The notes below the pieces were generated by a model that saw only the letters and a program-made list of their open reading frames with translations, had not been told where the DNA came from and ran no database searches. Positions 49,445 to 58,422 of a DNA stretch of 64,000 bases are shown piece by piece. How positions within the stretch are numbered: position 1 is the first letter of the stretch; each line of letters begins with the position of its first letter. The position numbers and the translations under genes were made by a program. Location: the NCBI GenBank assembly GCA_964405335.1, contig CAYONP010000012.1, positions 16,438-80,437 of the forward strand, read 5' to 3'. Source of the stretch: CAYONP01 sp964405335. Lineage in GTDB: Bacteria; Armatimonadota; UBA10988.

Positions 49445-52400
49445 TCAGCGGAGCGGGACCCGCGCTCCCTCGCCGGCGTCGGCCAGGGCCGACTCGAGCA
49501 GTCGCCGCAGCTCGGCGCAGACGGCCTCGATTTCGTCCGCGCCGACGGTGGCATACCGTCGCTGCAGCTCGGCCAGCGGGGCCGGCGCAGGCTCGGCCGG
49601 CAAGCAGTGTTCGAGCAGCTCGACCGTCTCGGTGGTCAGCACGCTCGGCAGGCGTGAGGCCTGCTGCAGGGCCAGCACCTGGTGCAGCGCCTCGAGCCGA
49701 TCGTGCCCAAGCTGCTGGGTGATCTCGGCGGTCAGTCGGCCGGCCAGCCGCCGCGTGCGCGCGGCAAAGGCGCGGGCCACCTCGTCGCGCACGGCACGGC
49801 AGTGCTCGGCCGGCGCCGGCACGTCACAGCGCCAGCCGCAGGCGGGGCAGACCGGCCGCGCCGAGGCGTCGGGTTCAACTGGGCACGGGCGGAGCAGCAG
49901 GTCGAGCGCCTCGAGCGCCGCGGCGACGCCGTCGGCCTCGGGCTCGCCGAGCGCCCGGATCTCGTTCAGCCGCGCCAGGGCGCGGTGCTGATCCCCGACC
50001 TGCTCCCACTCGTCGCGGAGCGCGGCGAGTTCCTCGTGGTGCGCGCGGTGGGCGGCCTGGTAGGTCGCCTGGAACTGCCGCCGGAACTGCCCGCCCTGGG
50101 CCAGCAGGCCGCGAACCAGCGAGGGGCTCTGCAGCAGCCGGGCCAGGTCGAGCTGCCCGCGCAGCGCCATCCGGTCGGCCTCGAGCAAGTGGTTGACCGG
50201 CAGGACCACCTCGCGCAGGTAGCCGGCCAGGTCGCATAGCGGCTCGACGGCTTCGCTGACCTGCTCGCACCGGCCGAGCGCCGCATAGGCCGCGGCCAGC
50301 TCGTCGACGGTGCCGGCGAACTCCGCCTCGACCGCGGCATCAAAGCCCTCGGCCGAGTCGGCCTGCGCGAGCCGTTCAAGCCGCTCGAGGGCACCCGCGG
50401 CCTCGCGCGGCAGCGGCTGCCCGAGCACGGTGCAGAGCCGCTCCAACGCCGCGCGCGCGGCGGTCAGGCGGCGGCGCAACCTGGCCAGCGCGCCGTGCAG
50501 CCGAGCCCGACCGGCAGTGACGGCAGACGGCGTGGTGTGGCTGCCGAGGTCGGGCTCGAGCACCCGGGCGAAGGGTAGCAGTTCGCTCCAGCCGCGCCGG
50601 TCGCCGCGGATGATGCGCCGCAACTGCGCCGGCGCCAGATCGTCCCACCGCAGCCGGCGCAGCTCCTCGGCGGTCAGCCGGCTCAGGCCGCCGCGGCCGC
50701 TGGTCTCGAGCGTCAGCGGCGGCTCGGCGCGGAGCACCAGGCCGAGCAGCAGTAGCTTGGCCAGCGGCGGCGTCAGCCCGTGCGGCGGCGCGCAGAGCTG
50801 AGCTGTCAGCGGCGGCAGGTCGAGCGCGCCGCCGTGCTCCTCCAGCGACTGCCGCAGCCAGGCGAAGCCCGGCGGTTCGAGCTCGGCGCTGAGCCGCAGT
50901 GCCCGGCGCACGGCGCCGCCGCGCTCGCGCGGGGCAACGGCCAGCTCGTGCCAGGCCTCGGCCAGCGCGGCCTCGTCCAGCGGCCGGTCGAGCGGCGTCG
51001 TATCGAGCCACTCACCGCGGCGGTAGTGAAGCTGGCGGAACCGGCTCCGGAACAACCCCGCCGGCCAGTTCGGCGGATCGAGCCGGAGCAGGCTCTCGGC
51101 CCAGCTAAGCGCCAGCGGCGGAGCGGCCAGCGCCTCGCCCGAGAGCAGCGCCACCATCACGCGCTCGGTCAGTTCCGCCGCGACCGCGGCCAGCGCCGCG
51201 AGCGCCGGCTGGCGATGCGGCGGCTCGGCATGTTCGGCGACGCTGCGCAGCAGCGCCGCGCGGTGCGCCAGCGAGCGCTCCTCCTCGTCCGGCTCGGCAG
51301 GGAACCAGAAGATCGTGCGCGGGTCACACTCAGGCAGCGGCGGGAGCGGCTCGGTTGAGTCGACCACTACCAGGCGAAAGCCGAGTTGCGCGGGCAGTGG
51401 GGCGGCCAGCGCCGGGTCAAGGGCGGCCACACACGACACCTCGCCGTCGTACTTGACTTCGTCCCACAGCACCGGTCCGGCCAGTACGGTGGCCAGGCCG
51501 CATAGCGTCTCGTGCCGCTCGGCGGCGCAGGCGGCGGCGGTCACGCTCGGCAGGGCCTCGCGGCGCAGCCGTTCGAGCGCCTGCTCGTCTGCATCGAGCG
51601 CGGCCAGGGCGACCGAGTCGCCCACGGCGAACCGATCATCGGTACTCAGCAACCGGGCCAGCCGTGTTGAGTCGACCTCGAGCAAGCGAGCCAGCTCGTC
51701 ACGGGCGAGGCTGGGCGACAGTCCCGCCGCGGCGCGGGCAAGCAGCAGCCGGGCCGCCGTGGCCGCCGTGCCGTCCAGCGTGTCGAGCCGCGCCGCGGTC
51801 AGCGGGAATCGCGCCTCGGCGGTGGCGACGGCCATCGCCGCGTCGGCGATGTCAACCGGGCCGAACGGCGGCGCGATGCCTGCCTCGCCCAGCTCGCGCA
51901 GCACCTCGACCGCCTCGGCCAGCGGCGTGGTGGACCCGGCGACCAGCCCCTCGAGCAGCTCCCAGCCCGCGGCGGTGGCCAGCCGCTCGGCCTCGGTCGG
52001 TGGGTCGAACGCCCACCAGGCGGCAGCCTGCCGGTCGAGCAACGACAGCTCAACCGTCTCGAGGCGAGGCGACGGCGCCGGCGCGCCGCCGGCGGCGACC
52101 ACCAGCCAGGGCTGGCCATAGACCCGCGGCAGCTCCTCGGCCAGGGCCTGGACCAGCGGCGCGAGCCGCTCGGGCGGCGCGGCGTCGACGTTGTCCAGCA
52201 GGACCAGCACGGTCTCTGGCCGAGGCAGCGCATCGTACAGCGCGGCCAGCTTCTCGGCCGGTGGCTGCAGCTCCGGCGGGGCCAACCAGCGGTCGGCGCG
52301 GAACTGCTCGAGCAGCCGCGCCGCCGGTTCGGGTCCGTGCAGCCGGCGCAGCTCGATCAGGTCGCAGCCATGGCGCCGGCGGCAGGCCTCGTCGATCGGC

Positions 52401-52750
52401 CCGCGCAGCGCCGCGCCAGGCCCGCGCTCGGCCCAGGTGATCTGCTCGCCGTCGGGCCAACCGGGCAGGCCGGTGGCCTCCTCGAACGCCGCGCAGAGCC
52501 GGGCCAGCGGCGTGCCGCCGGGCGTGGCGAAGTCGACCCGCAGCACGACCGCCGCCTGGTCGGCGACGGCGAGCAGACAGCTCGTCCGGCCGGTGCCGGG
52601 CTGGCCTTGGATCCAGACACTCCGCCCGGCGGCCAGGCGGTCGGTCAGCAGTGGCAGGATTGCCGGCGCCGGCGGCGCAAGTTCGAGGTCGACCGAGCCG
52701 TCGAGCCGCAGTCTGAGCGGCAACGGCAAGCGTGGAGTGGGCCGAGCCAC
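49445..52750 (-). CDS. Large P-loop protein with C-terminal zinc-finger-like motif
   Basis: Protein of about 1101 residues, starting at GTG 52750 because the divergent gene begins at 52828. Near residue 48 is a Walker A loop GQPGTGRTS in which arginine replaces the usual lysine. VLVLLDNVD is Walker B, with VVAAGG as a sensor-like strand, so the N-terminal part is STAND/AAA-like. The long middle is helical with no known motif. Near residue 975 is CPACGWRC followed by a further C (AEHC), a likely zinc site. The layout recalls the big ATPases of phage-defence systems such as BrxC/PglY, but the resemblance is only in outline. No signal or membrane segment is seen. It seems to be a single-gene unit. 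Confidence 0.75.
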   Translation of the reverse strand: MARPTPRLPLPLRLRLDGSVDLELAPPAPAILPLLTDRLAAGRSVWIQGQPGTGRTSCLLAVADQAAVVLRVDFATPGGTPLARLCAAFEEATGLPGWPDGEQITWAERGPGAALRGPIDEACRRRHGCDLIELRRLHGPEPAARLLEQFRADRWLAPPELQPPAEKLAALYDALPRPETVLVLLDNVDAAPPERLAPLVQALAEELPRVYGQPWLVVAAGGAPAPSPRLETVELSLLDRQAAAWWAFDPPTEAERLATAAGWELLEGLVAGSTTPLAEAVEVLRELGEAGIAPPFGPVDIADAAMAVATAEARFPLTAARLDTLDGTAATAARLLLARAAAGLSPSLARDELARLLEVDSTRLARLLSTDDRFAVGDSVALAALDADEQALERLRREALPSVTAAACAAERHETLCGLATVLAGPVLWDEVKYDGEVSCVAALDPALAAPLPAQLGFRLVVVDSTEPLPPLPECDPRTIFWFPAEPDEEERSLAHRAALLRSVAEHAEPPHRQPALAALAAVAAELTERVMVALLSGEALAAPPLALSWAESLLRLDPPNWPAGLFRSRFRQLHYRRGEWLDTTPLDRPLDEAALAEAWHELAVAPRERGGAVRRALRLSAELEPPGFAWLRQSLEEHGGALDLPPLTAQLCAPPHGLTPPLAKLLLLGLVLRAEPPLTLETSGRGGLSRLTAEELRRLRWDDLAPAQLRRIIRGDRRGWSELLPFARVLEPDLGSHTTPSAVTAGRARLHGALARLRRRLTAARAALERLCTVLGQPLPREAAGALERLERLAQADSAEGFDAAVEAEFAGTVDELAAAYAALGRCEQVSEAVEPLCDLAGYLREVVLPVNHLLEADRMALRGQLDLARLLQSPSLVRGLLAQGGQFRRQFQATYQAAHRAHHEELAALRDEWEQVGDQHRALARLNEIRALGEPEADGVAAALEALDLLLRPCPVEPDASARPVCPACGWRCDVPAPAEHCRAVRDEVARAFAARTRRLAGRLTAEITQQLGHDRLEALHQVLALQQASRLPSVLTTETVELLEHCLPAEPAPAPLAELQRRYATVGADEIEAVCAELRRLLESALADAGEGARVPLR

Positions 52751-52827
52751 GGCGGAGGTGCTCCTGGCTCTCGGTGCTTCGCCGCCCGCGACCGACCCCT
52801 CTCGCCCCGGCCGGACTTGGAGCCGAC

Positions 52828-53973
52828 ATGCACGCCGCGCTGACCGCACTGGTCCTCACCGCCGTTGCGCCGAACCCCGCGCCACTGCCGTTCCGGCACG
52901 TCGTGGTCGATGCCGACAGCCCGCGCGACCCGCACTGCAAGGCCGCCGGCGACCTGGACGGCGACGGGCTGGCCGACCTGCTGGCCGCCAGTGCCGCCGG
53001 CGGCGGGCTGTTCTGGTACCGCGCGCCCGAGTGGACCAAGCACCGGCTGGCCGACGGCAGCTTCACCACCGACATGGCCGTCGGCGACCTCGACGGCGAC
53101 GGCGCGCTCGACGTGGTCATCCCCAGCGGTGCCGGGCTGCTCTGGTTCCGCAACCCGCGCGGCGATGGCGGCGATCCGACCGGGCCGTGGCCGGTGGTCA
53201 ACCTCGGCCGCGACGGGGCCAACATGCACGATGTCGAGCTGGCCGACCTCGACGGCGACGGCCGGCTCGAGGTGATCACCCGCCACCAGAGCGGCTTCGG
53301 CAAGCAGCTCGGCAACGCGGTCCACCTTTGGCTGCGCGACGGCGACGACTGGGAGCACCGCCAGTTCGCCTGCCCGCACGGCGAGGGGCTCAAGGTCGCC
53401 GACCTGACCGGCGACGGCCGGCCCGATATCGTCATCGGCGGGCGATGGTACGAGCACCCCGGCGACCCGCGGGGCGAGTGGCGCGAGCACCGCTACCTGG
53501 CCGATGAGGTGTTCGCCGCCGAGTGGACCAACGGCGACACGGTGGTGCAGGTGGCCGACATCAACGGCGACGGCCGGCCCGACATCGTCCTCGCGCCGGC
53601 CGAAGGGCGCGGCCGGCTGTCGTGGTGTGAGCAGCCCGAGGATTCGGCGGCCGAGCCGTGGCGCGAGCAGGTGGTCGAGCCCGGCCTGGACCACACCCAC
53701 GGCCTGGCCGTCGGCGACTTCGACGGCGACGGCGCGGCCGACCTGGTGCTGGCCAAGATGCACCAGGCCACCCCGCCGCAGGTGGTGCGACTGTATCTCA
53801 ACCGCAACGCCGGCGCCGACTGGCTGACGCAGGTGCTGAGCGAGCGTGGCAGCCACAACATCGTCGCGGTCGACTTCGCCGGCGACGGCCGCCTGGGCGT
53901 GTTCGGGGCGAACTGGAACCACGCGCGGTCGGAGTTCGGGGCGGCGTTGGAGGGGTGGGTCGCCGGGCAGTAG
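52828..53973 (+). CDS. Secreted FG-GAP/VCBS repeat protein
   Basis: Protein of 381 residues with a signal peptide (AALTALVLTAVAP) and at least six repeats that contain a calcium-binding D-x-D/N-G-D-G motif: DLDGDGLADLL, DLDGDGALDVV, DLDGDGRLEVI, DLTGDGRPDIV, DINGDGRPDIV and DFDGDGAADLV. These fold as a beta-propeller. Such proteins are common on the surface of Planctomycetota and related groups and bind proteins or sugars. No catalytic domain is attached. GGAG lies five bases before the ATG. It diverges from the P-loop gene. Confidence 0.88.
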   Translation: MHAALTALVLTAVAPNPAPLPFRHVVVDADSPRDPHCKAAGDLDGDGLADLLAASAAGGGLFWYRAPEWTKHRLADGSFTTDMAVGDLDGDGALDVVIPSGAGLLWFRNPRGDGGDPTGPWPVVNLGRDGANMHDVELADLDGDGRLEVITRHQSGFGKQLGNAVHLWLRDGDDWEHRQFACPHGEGLKVADLTGDGRPDIVIGGRWYEHPGDPRGEWREHRYLADEVFAAEWTNGDTVVQVADINGDGRPDIVLAPAEGRGRLSWCEQPEDSAAEPWREQVVEPGLDHTHGLAVGDFDGDGAADLVLAKMHQATPPQVVRLYLNRNAGADWLTQVLSERGSHNIVAVDFAGDGRLGVFGANWNHARSEFGAALEGWVAGQ

Positions 53974-54056
53974 ATCGGCGGCAGGTGATCCAGGGCTCGG
54001 CCGGCGCGCCGGGCATGACGACCAGCATGCCGCCAACGGGTTTGGTCGCCGGATCG

Positions 54057-54177
54057 GTAGGGGCGGCCCTTGTGGCCGCCCGTTCAGGCGTTGTGCGCCG
54101 CAAAGGGCAGGCGTAGGGTCCGCACCGCCGACCGCGGCAACGATCAGGTAGGCGAAGGTCCGCGGTGCGGACCCTAC
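54057..54177. repeat. Two dispersed palindromes at the end of the efflux operon
   Basis: A single hairpin (GTAGGGGCGGCCCTTGTGGC, 54057 on) is followed by a 65-bp element at 54113-54177 with near-perfect inverted ends starting GTAGGGTCCGCACCG. They lie between converging genes and may act as a two-way transcription barrier. Confidence 0.7.
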
Positions 54178-54179
54178 CG

Positions 54180-54926
54180 CTACTCCACCACGGCCGTATG
54201 TTCGAGCACCTCGCGGGCGAGCAGGCGGCGGTTGTTGATCGCCTCGTCGGTCTCGATCAACCCGTCACGCAGCCGCACCACGCGCCGGCTGTGCTCGGCG
54301 ATATCGTCCTCGTGGGTGACCAGCACAATGGTCATGCCGTCGTCGTTGAGCTCCTGCAGCAGGGCCATGATCTCTTCGGAGGTGTGCGTGTCGAGGTTGC
54401 CCGTTGGCTCGTCGGCGAGCAGGATGGCCGGGTTGTTGACCAGTGCCCGGGCAATCGCCACGCGCTGCTGCTGCCCGCCCGACATCTCATTCGGCTTGTG
54501 GTGCGTGCGATCGCCCAGGCCGACCCGGTCGAGCGCCTCGAGTGCTCGACTCCGCTGCTGGCCGCTCGGCACGCCGGCATACTTGAGCGGGACAATCACG
54601 TTGTCCACCGCGGTGGTGCGGCTGAGCAGGTTGTAGCTCTGAAAGACGAACCCGATTTTAGCGTTGCGCACCCTCGCCAGCTCGTCCTCGTCCATGGCGC
54701 CGACGGTCACTCCGTCGAGCGTGTAGCTGCCGGCGGTCGGCTTGTCGAGGCAGCCGATCACGTTCATCAGCGTCGACTTGCCCGAGCCCGACGGGCCCAT
54801 GATGCTGACGAACTCGCCCCGCCGCACGGCGAAGCTGACCCCGCGCAGGGCCTTGACCTGCACCGCGCCGAGGTCGTAGACCCGCTCAATCTCCTGCAGG
54901 CAGATGGTCTCCGGTCGTTCACTCAT
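54180..54926 (-). CDS. ABC transporter ATPase (MacB/LolD type)
   Basis: Protein of 248 residues with Walker A GPSGSGKST, signature MSGGQQQRVAIARAL, Walker B ILLADEPTGNLD and the switch histidine in VLVTHEDD. The NVIGCLDKPTAG and SYNLLSRTTAVDNV phrases are typical of ATPases that drive MacB-type mechanotransmission rather than substrate passage through the membrane. It works with the permease at 54919-56127; the genes overlap by eight bases. It is the last gene of a four-gene efflux operon. Confidence 0.95.
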   Translation of the reverse strand: MSERPETICLQEIERVYDLGAVQVKALRGVSFAVRRGEFVSIMGPSGSGKSTLMNVIGCLDKPTAGSYTLDGVTVGAMDEDELARVRNAKIGFVFQSYNLLSRTTAVDNVIVPLKYAGVPSGQQRSRALEALDRVGLGDRTHHKPNEMSGGQQQRVAIARALVNNPAILLADEPTGNLDTHTSEEIMALLQELNDDGMTIVLVTHEDDIAEHSRRVVRLRDGLIETDEAINNRRLLAREVLEHTAVVE

Positions 54927-56127
54927 ACCGCAGCGCCTCGATCGGGTCGAGCTTGGCCGCCTGCGAGGCGGGATAGTAGCCGAAGAAGACGCCCGTTCCA
55001 GCGGCGCAGAGGAAGGCCATCAAGACCGACGAGGTCGAGACCACCATCTGCACGGTTTCGGTCTTGCCCACCGCCCGGGCGGTGAAGATGCCCAGCGCGA
55101 CGCCGATCAGGCCGCCCATGACACTGAGCACCATGGCCTCGATCAGGAACTGGGTCCGGATGTCCCACGGCCGCGCGCCGAGCGCCTTGCGGATGCCGAT
55201 CTCGCGCGTCCGCTCGGTGACCGTGACGAGCATGATGTTCATCACCCCGATGCCGCCGACCAGCAGCGAGATCATGGCGATGCCGCCCAGCACGTAGCGC
55301 ATGACCTTGTTCGACTCGTCGACCATGGCCAGCATGTCCTGCTGCGTCGAGATGCTGAAGTCATCCTCCTGGCTCGGCCGCAGCTTGTGCGCCCGTCGCA
55401 GGTAGCGGCGAATCTCCTTTTCGCCGTCGCTCAGCTCGAAGCCCTCCTTCAGCGTCACCGCGCACATGTTGATGTACTTGGTGCCGTTGAACCGCTGCCG
55501 CATCGACGACATCGGGATGATGATCTTGTCGTCCTCACGACCAAAGCCGCCCTTCTCGGCCATCACCCCGATGACCGTGAACGGCACATTGCGGATCTTG
55601 ATTCGCTTGCCGACCGGATAGGTCTCGCCGAACAGGTCGATGGCGATCTGGCTGCCCAGCACCGCCACCCGCCGGCGGGCACCGTCGTCCAGCGAGGTGA
55701 AGAACCGGCCCTCGACCACATTGGCATTGCGCACGAAGTTGTAGTCGGCCAGCGTGCCGCTGATCGGCGAGTTGTTGTTGGCACTGCCGAACTTGACCTG
55801 CTCGCGGCCGCTGATCTCGGGCGCGACTCCGGCGACCGAGGCGAGCTGGAAGCGCATCTGCCGGCATTCCTCGATGGTCACCGTCTCGGCCGAGCCGAAC
55901 CCGCGCCAGATCCGCCCGCGCTCGGCCTGGCCGGGCGCGACGTAGAGCAGGTTGCTGCCCAGGCTCTGGATCCGCTCGAGGATGTCGCGGCGGGCGCCTT
56001 CGGCCAGCGCCACGGCGGCGATCACCGCCCAGACGCCGATGATCACGCCCAGACTGGTCAGCAACGAACGCAGCTTGTTGGCGGTCAGCGCCGTCAGCGC
56101 GACCCGCACTGCCTCGAGGATGCTCAT
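54919..56127 (-). CDS. MacB-like ABC transporter permease
   Basis: Protein of 402 residues: a first membrane helix (SLLTSLGVIIGVWAVIAAVA), a periplasmic MacB core domain of about 220 residues and three C-terminal helices with the FtsX-type phrases GGIGVMNIMLVTVTERTREI and GIRKALGA. The ATPase is a separate chain here, unlike E. coli MacB. Substrates in this family are peptides, macrolides or lipoproteins. ATG 56127 has GGAGAG upstream. It sits between the ATPase and the adaptor genes. Confidence 0.95.
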   Translation of the reverse strand: MSILEAVRVALTALTANKLRSLLTSLGVIIGVWAVIAAVALAEGARRDILERIQSLGSNLLYVAPGQAERGRIWRGFGSAETVTIEECRQMRFQLASVAGVAPEISGREQVKFGSANNNSPISGTLADYNFVRNANVVEGRFFTSLDDGARRRVAVLGSQIAIDLFGETYPVGKRIKIRNVPFTVIGVMAEKGGFGREDDKIIIPMSSMRQRFNGTKYINMCAVTLKEGFELSDGEKEIRRYLRRAHKLRPSQEDDFSISTQQDMLAMVDESNKVMRYVLGGIAMISLLVGGIGVMNIMLVTVTERTREIGIRKALGARPWDIRTQFLIEAMVLSVMGGLIGVALGIFTARAVGKTETVQMVVSTSSVLMAFLCAAGTGVFFGYYPASQAAKLDPIEALRYE

Positions 56128-56142
56128 CACACTCTCCGCCCC

Positions 56143-58422
56143 TCAGCGCGGACCACCACCCATGCTGCGGAACCCACGCCGCAGGTTGCGCTGCGCGTCG
56201 CTCTGCCCGCCGCCCGGTCCGCCGGGCCCGCCGTTGCCCTCGCCCTCGGGCGGCCCGCCCATCGAAACGATGATGGTCGCGCCCTCCTCGATGCCGCCCA
56301 TGATTTCGACCGCATCGAAGGTCTGGATGCCGACCTCGACCGGCACCTCCTCGGGCTCCTCACCACCCTTGTCGACCATGACCACAAATCCGCGCGGACC
56401 CTCGCGGACCGCCTCGGACGGCACGGTCAGCACGTTGTCCTTGACCATCGTCTCGATCTCGATTTCGGCGGTCATGCCCGGCCGCAGCTCGAACTCGCCC
56501 GGTTTGACCTCAAGCTCGACGGTGAACAGCGTCACGTCCGACTCGGTCACCCCCTGCGGATAGACCTTGCGGACCACCGCCTCGAACTGCTGCTCTTGGT
56601 ACGACTCGACCGACAGCGACGCCCGTTGCCCCGGCTGCACCTTGGCCACGTCGGCCTCGTCAATCGAGGCCAGGCAGTAGAGCCGGGTGATGTCGGCGAT
56701 GGTCAGAATGCGCGTCCCCTCGGTCACCGAGCTGCGGCCCGAGGTGATGATGGTGCCCTCTTCGACGAACCGCTCGATCACCACCCCGTCGCGTGGCGCG
56801 ACAATCGTGGTGTCGTTGAGCTGCTCCTGCGCGTTCGACAGCTCGGCCTCGCGCCGGGCGATACTCGCCTGCGCCTGCGACAGCGCCGCGGCCCGCTCGG
56901 TCACCCGCGGCCGCTCGGCCATGACCTGCCGCAGCGACGCCCGCGCCTGCTCGAGCGACGACTGCGCCGCTTCGAGCTCGGCCGCGCGGATGGCCACCTG
57001 CCGCCGATCGGCCAGCGCCACCTCGCGCTGCGCCTGAGCCTGCGCCTGGGCGGCCTGGGCTTCGGTCAGGCCATGCCCGCGGACCGCCGGCTCGACCCGC
57101 CGCGCCTCGGCCTGCCGGACCGCCGATTGCGCCCGCACCAGTGCCGACTGGGCCGCCTCCAGCTCGCGCTCACGCACCGCCACCTGGGTCGCGCCGGCCT
57201 CGGCCGCGCGGAGCTCGGCACGACTCTGGGCCAGCGCCGCCTGGGCCGCGGCCAGGTCGTCGGCCGCCGAGCCGGCGTCGCGCTCGTTCTGCCGGGCCCG
57301 CTCGAGCGCCGCTTCGGCCTGCTGGACGCTGGCCTTGGCCTCCTCGACGTCGGCCGTCTGCTGGGTCCCGAGGCTGCGCAGCGCCTGCTCGGCGACGGCA
57401 AACCGGCCCTGGGCCGCGGCCAGATCGACCTGCGCCTGGTCGACCACGGCGCGGCCGACAAAGCCCTTCTCGAGCAGCGAGCGCTGCCGCTGCAGTTCGG
57501 TCTCGGCATTGGCCAGCAGCGCGCGCGAGGCTTCGTACTCACCTCGCACGCTGGCGGTGTTCTCGGGTAGCGTCGCCTCCTGCAACCGGTTCAGCCGCTG
57601 CTCGGCCTGGGTCAGCCCGGCCCGCGCCTCGCGCACCTGGGCCGCGGCGTTGGCCGGCCGAGTCTCGGCCTGCACCTGGGCCACGCGCAGGCGGGCCTCG
57701 GCGGCGGTCACCGCCTGTCGGGCGCGGGTCAGGTCGGTCTCCTGCGTCTCGCGTTGATAGCTGAGATTAGCTTCGGCCTGGGCCAGCCGCGCCGCGGCCT
57801 CGATCTCGTTCTGCCGCGAGTCGGCGATGACCAGGTCGAGCTGGCTGTCGTCCCGCTGGTTGGTCAGCTCGGTGCTGGCCGTCCGCGCCTGGGCCGCGCG
57901 CAGCGACTCGTCGGCGCTGAGCACGTCGGCGTCGGCCGAGGCGCGCGCCATGGCCAGGTTCTCCTCGGCTTGCCGCTTGCGCGCCAGGGCGGCTTTGACC
58001 GCCTCTTCGGCGTTCTTCAGTTGCGCCGGGTAGCTGTCGCGCTCAATCGCCAGCGAGGCCCGCGACTGCTGCACCCCGGCCACCGCCGCGCTCAGGTCGG
58101 CGCCGGCGGTGCGCACCGCGGTGAGCGAGTCCTCTGGGTCGATCTTGGCCAGCAGGTCGCCGGCGGTGACCACGTCGCCGACGTCGACGAACAGCTCGGT
58201 CACCTCGCCGCCGGCGTTCGATTTGACCTCGACCTTGGTCTCCGGCTCGATGATCCCCGAGGCCACCACGGTCTGGCGAATCTCGCCGCGCGTCACCTGC
58301 GCCGTCTCGGGCGGAAACTCGAGCGCCGCCGCGTCGGCGGCCTTCTTCTTGCGGTACCAGACGAACAGCCCGGCGACGACCACCAGGCCGATGACCCATC
58401 GCAGGCGGCGCTTGTCACGCAT
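56143..58422 (-). CDS. Membrane fusion protein with extra-long coiled-coil hairpin
   Basis: Protein of 759 residues, about twice the usual MacA size. It has an N-terminal membrane anchor (WVIGLVVVAGLFVWY), a lipoyl half (GIIEPETKVEVKSNAGGEVT), then roughly 450 residues of Ala/Gln/Glu/Arg-rich coiled coil. The second lipoyl half follows (LNDTTIVAPRDGVVIERFVE), then a beta-barrel domain and a glycine-rich tail. It links the MacB-like permease to the TolC-like channel. The long hairpin could span a wide periplasm. ATG 58422 has GAGGAGG upstream; the longer frame above it lies in the TolC-like gene. Confidence 0.93.
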   Translation of the reverse strand: MRDKRRLRWVIGLVVVAGLFVWYRKKKAADAAALEFPPETAQVTRGEIRQTVVASGIIEPETKVEVKSNAGGEVTELFVDVGDVVTAGDLLAKIDPEDSLTAVRTAGADLSAAVAGVQQSRASLAIERDSYPAQLKNAEEAVKAALARKRQAEENLAMARASADADVLSADESLRAAQARTASTELTNQRDDSQLDLVIADSRQNEIEAAARLAQAEANLSYQRETQETDLTRARQAVTAAEARLRVAQVQAETRPANAAAQVREARAGLTQAEQRLNRLQEATLPENTASVRGEYEASRALLANAETELQRQRSLLEKGFVGRAVVDQAQVDLAAAQGRFAVAEQALRSLGTQQTADVEEAKASVQQAEAALERARQNERDAGSAADDLAAAQAALAQSRAELRAAEAGATQVAVRERELEAAQSALVRAQSAVRQAEARRVEPAVRGHGLTEAQAAQAQAQAQREVALADRRQVAIRAAELEAAQSSLEQARASLRQVMAERPRVTERAAALSQAQASIARREAELSNAQEQLNDTTIVAPRDGVVIERFVEEGTIITSGRSSVTEGTRILTIADITRLYCLASIDEADVAKVQPGQRASLSVESYQEQQFEAVVRKVYPQGVTESDVTLFTVELEVKPGEFELRPGMTAEIEIETMVKDNVLTVPSEAVREGPRGFVVMVDKGGEEPEEVPVEVGIQTFDAVEIMGGIEEGATIIVSMGGPPEGEGNGGPGGPGGGQSDAQRNLRRGFRSMGGGPR

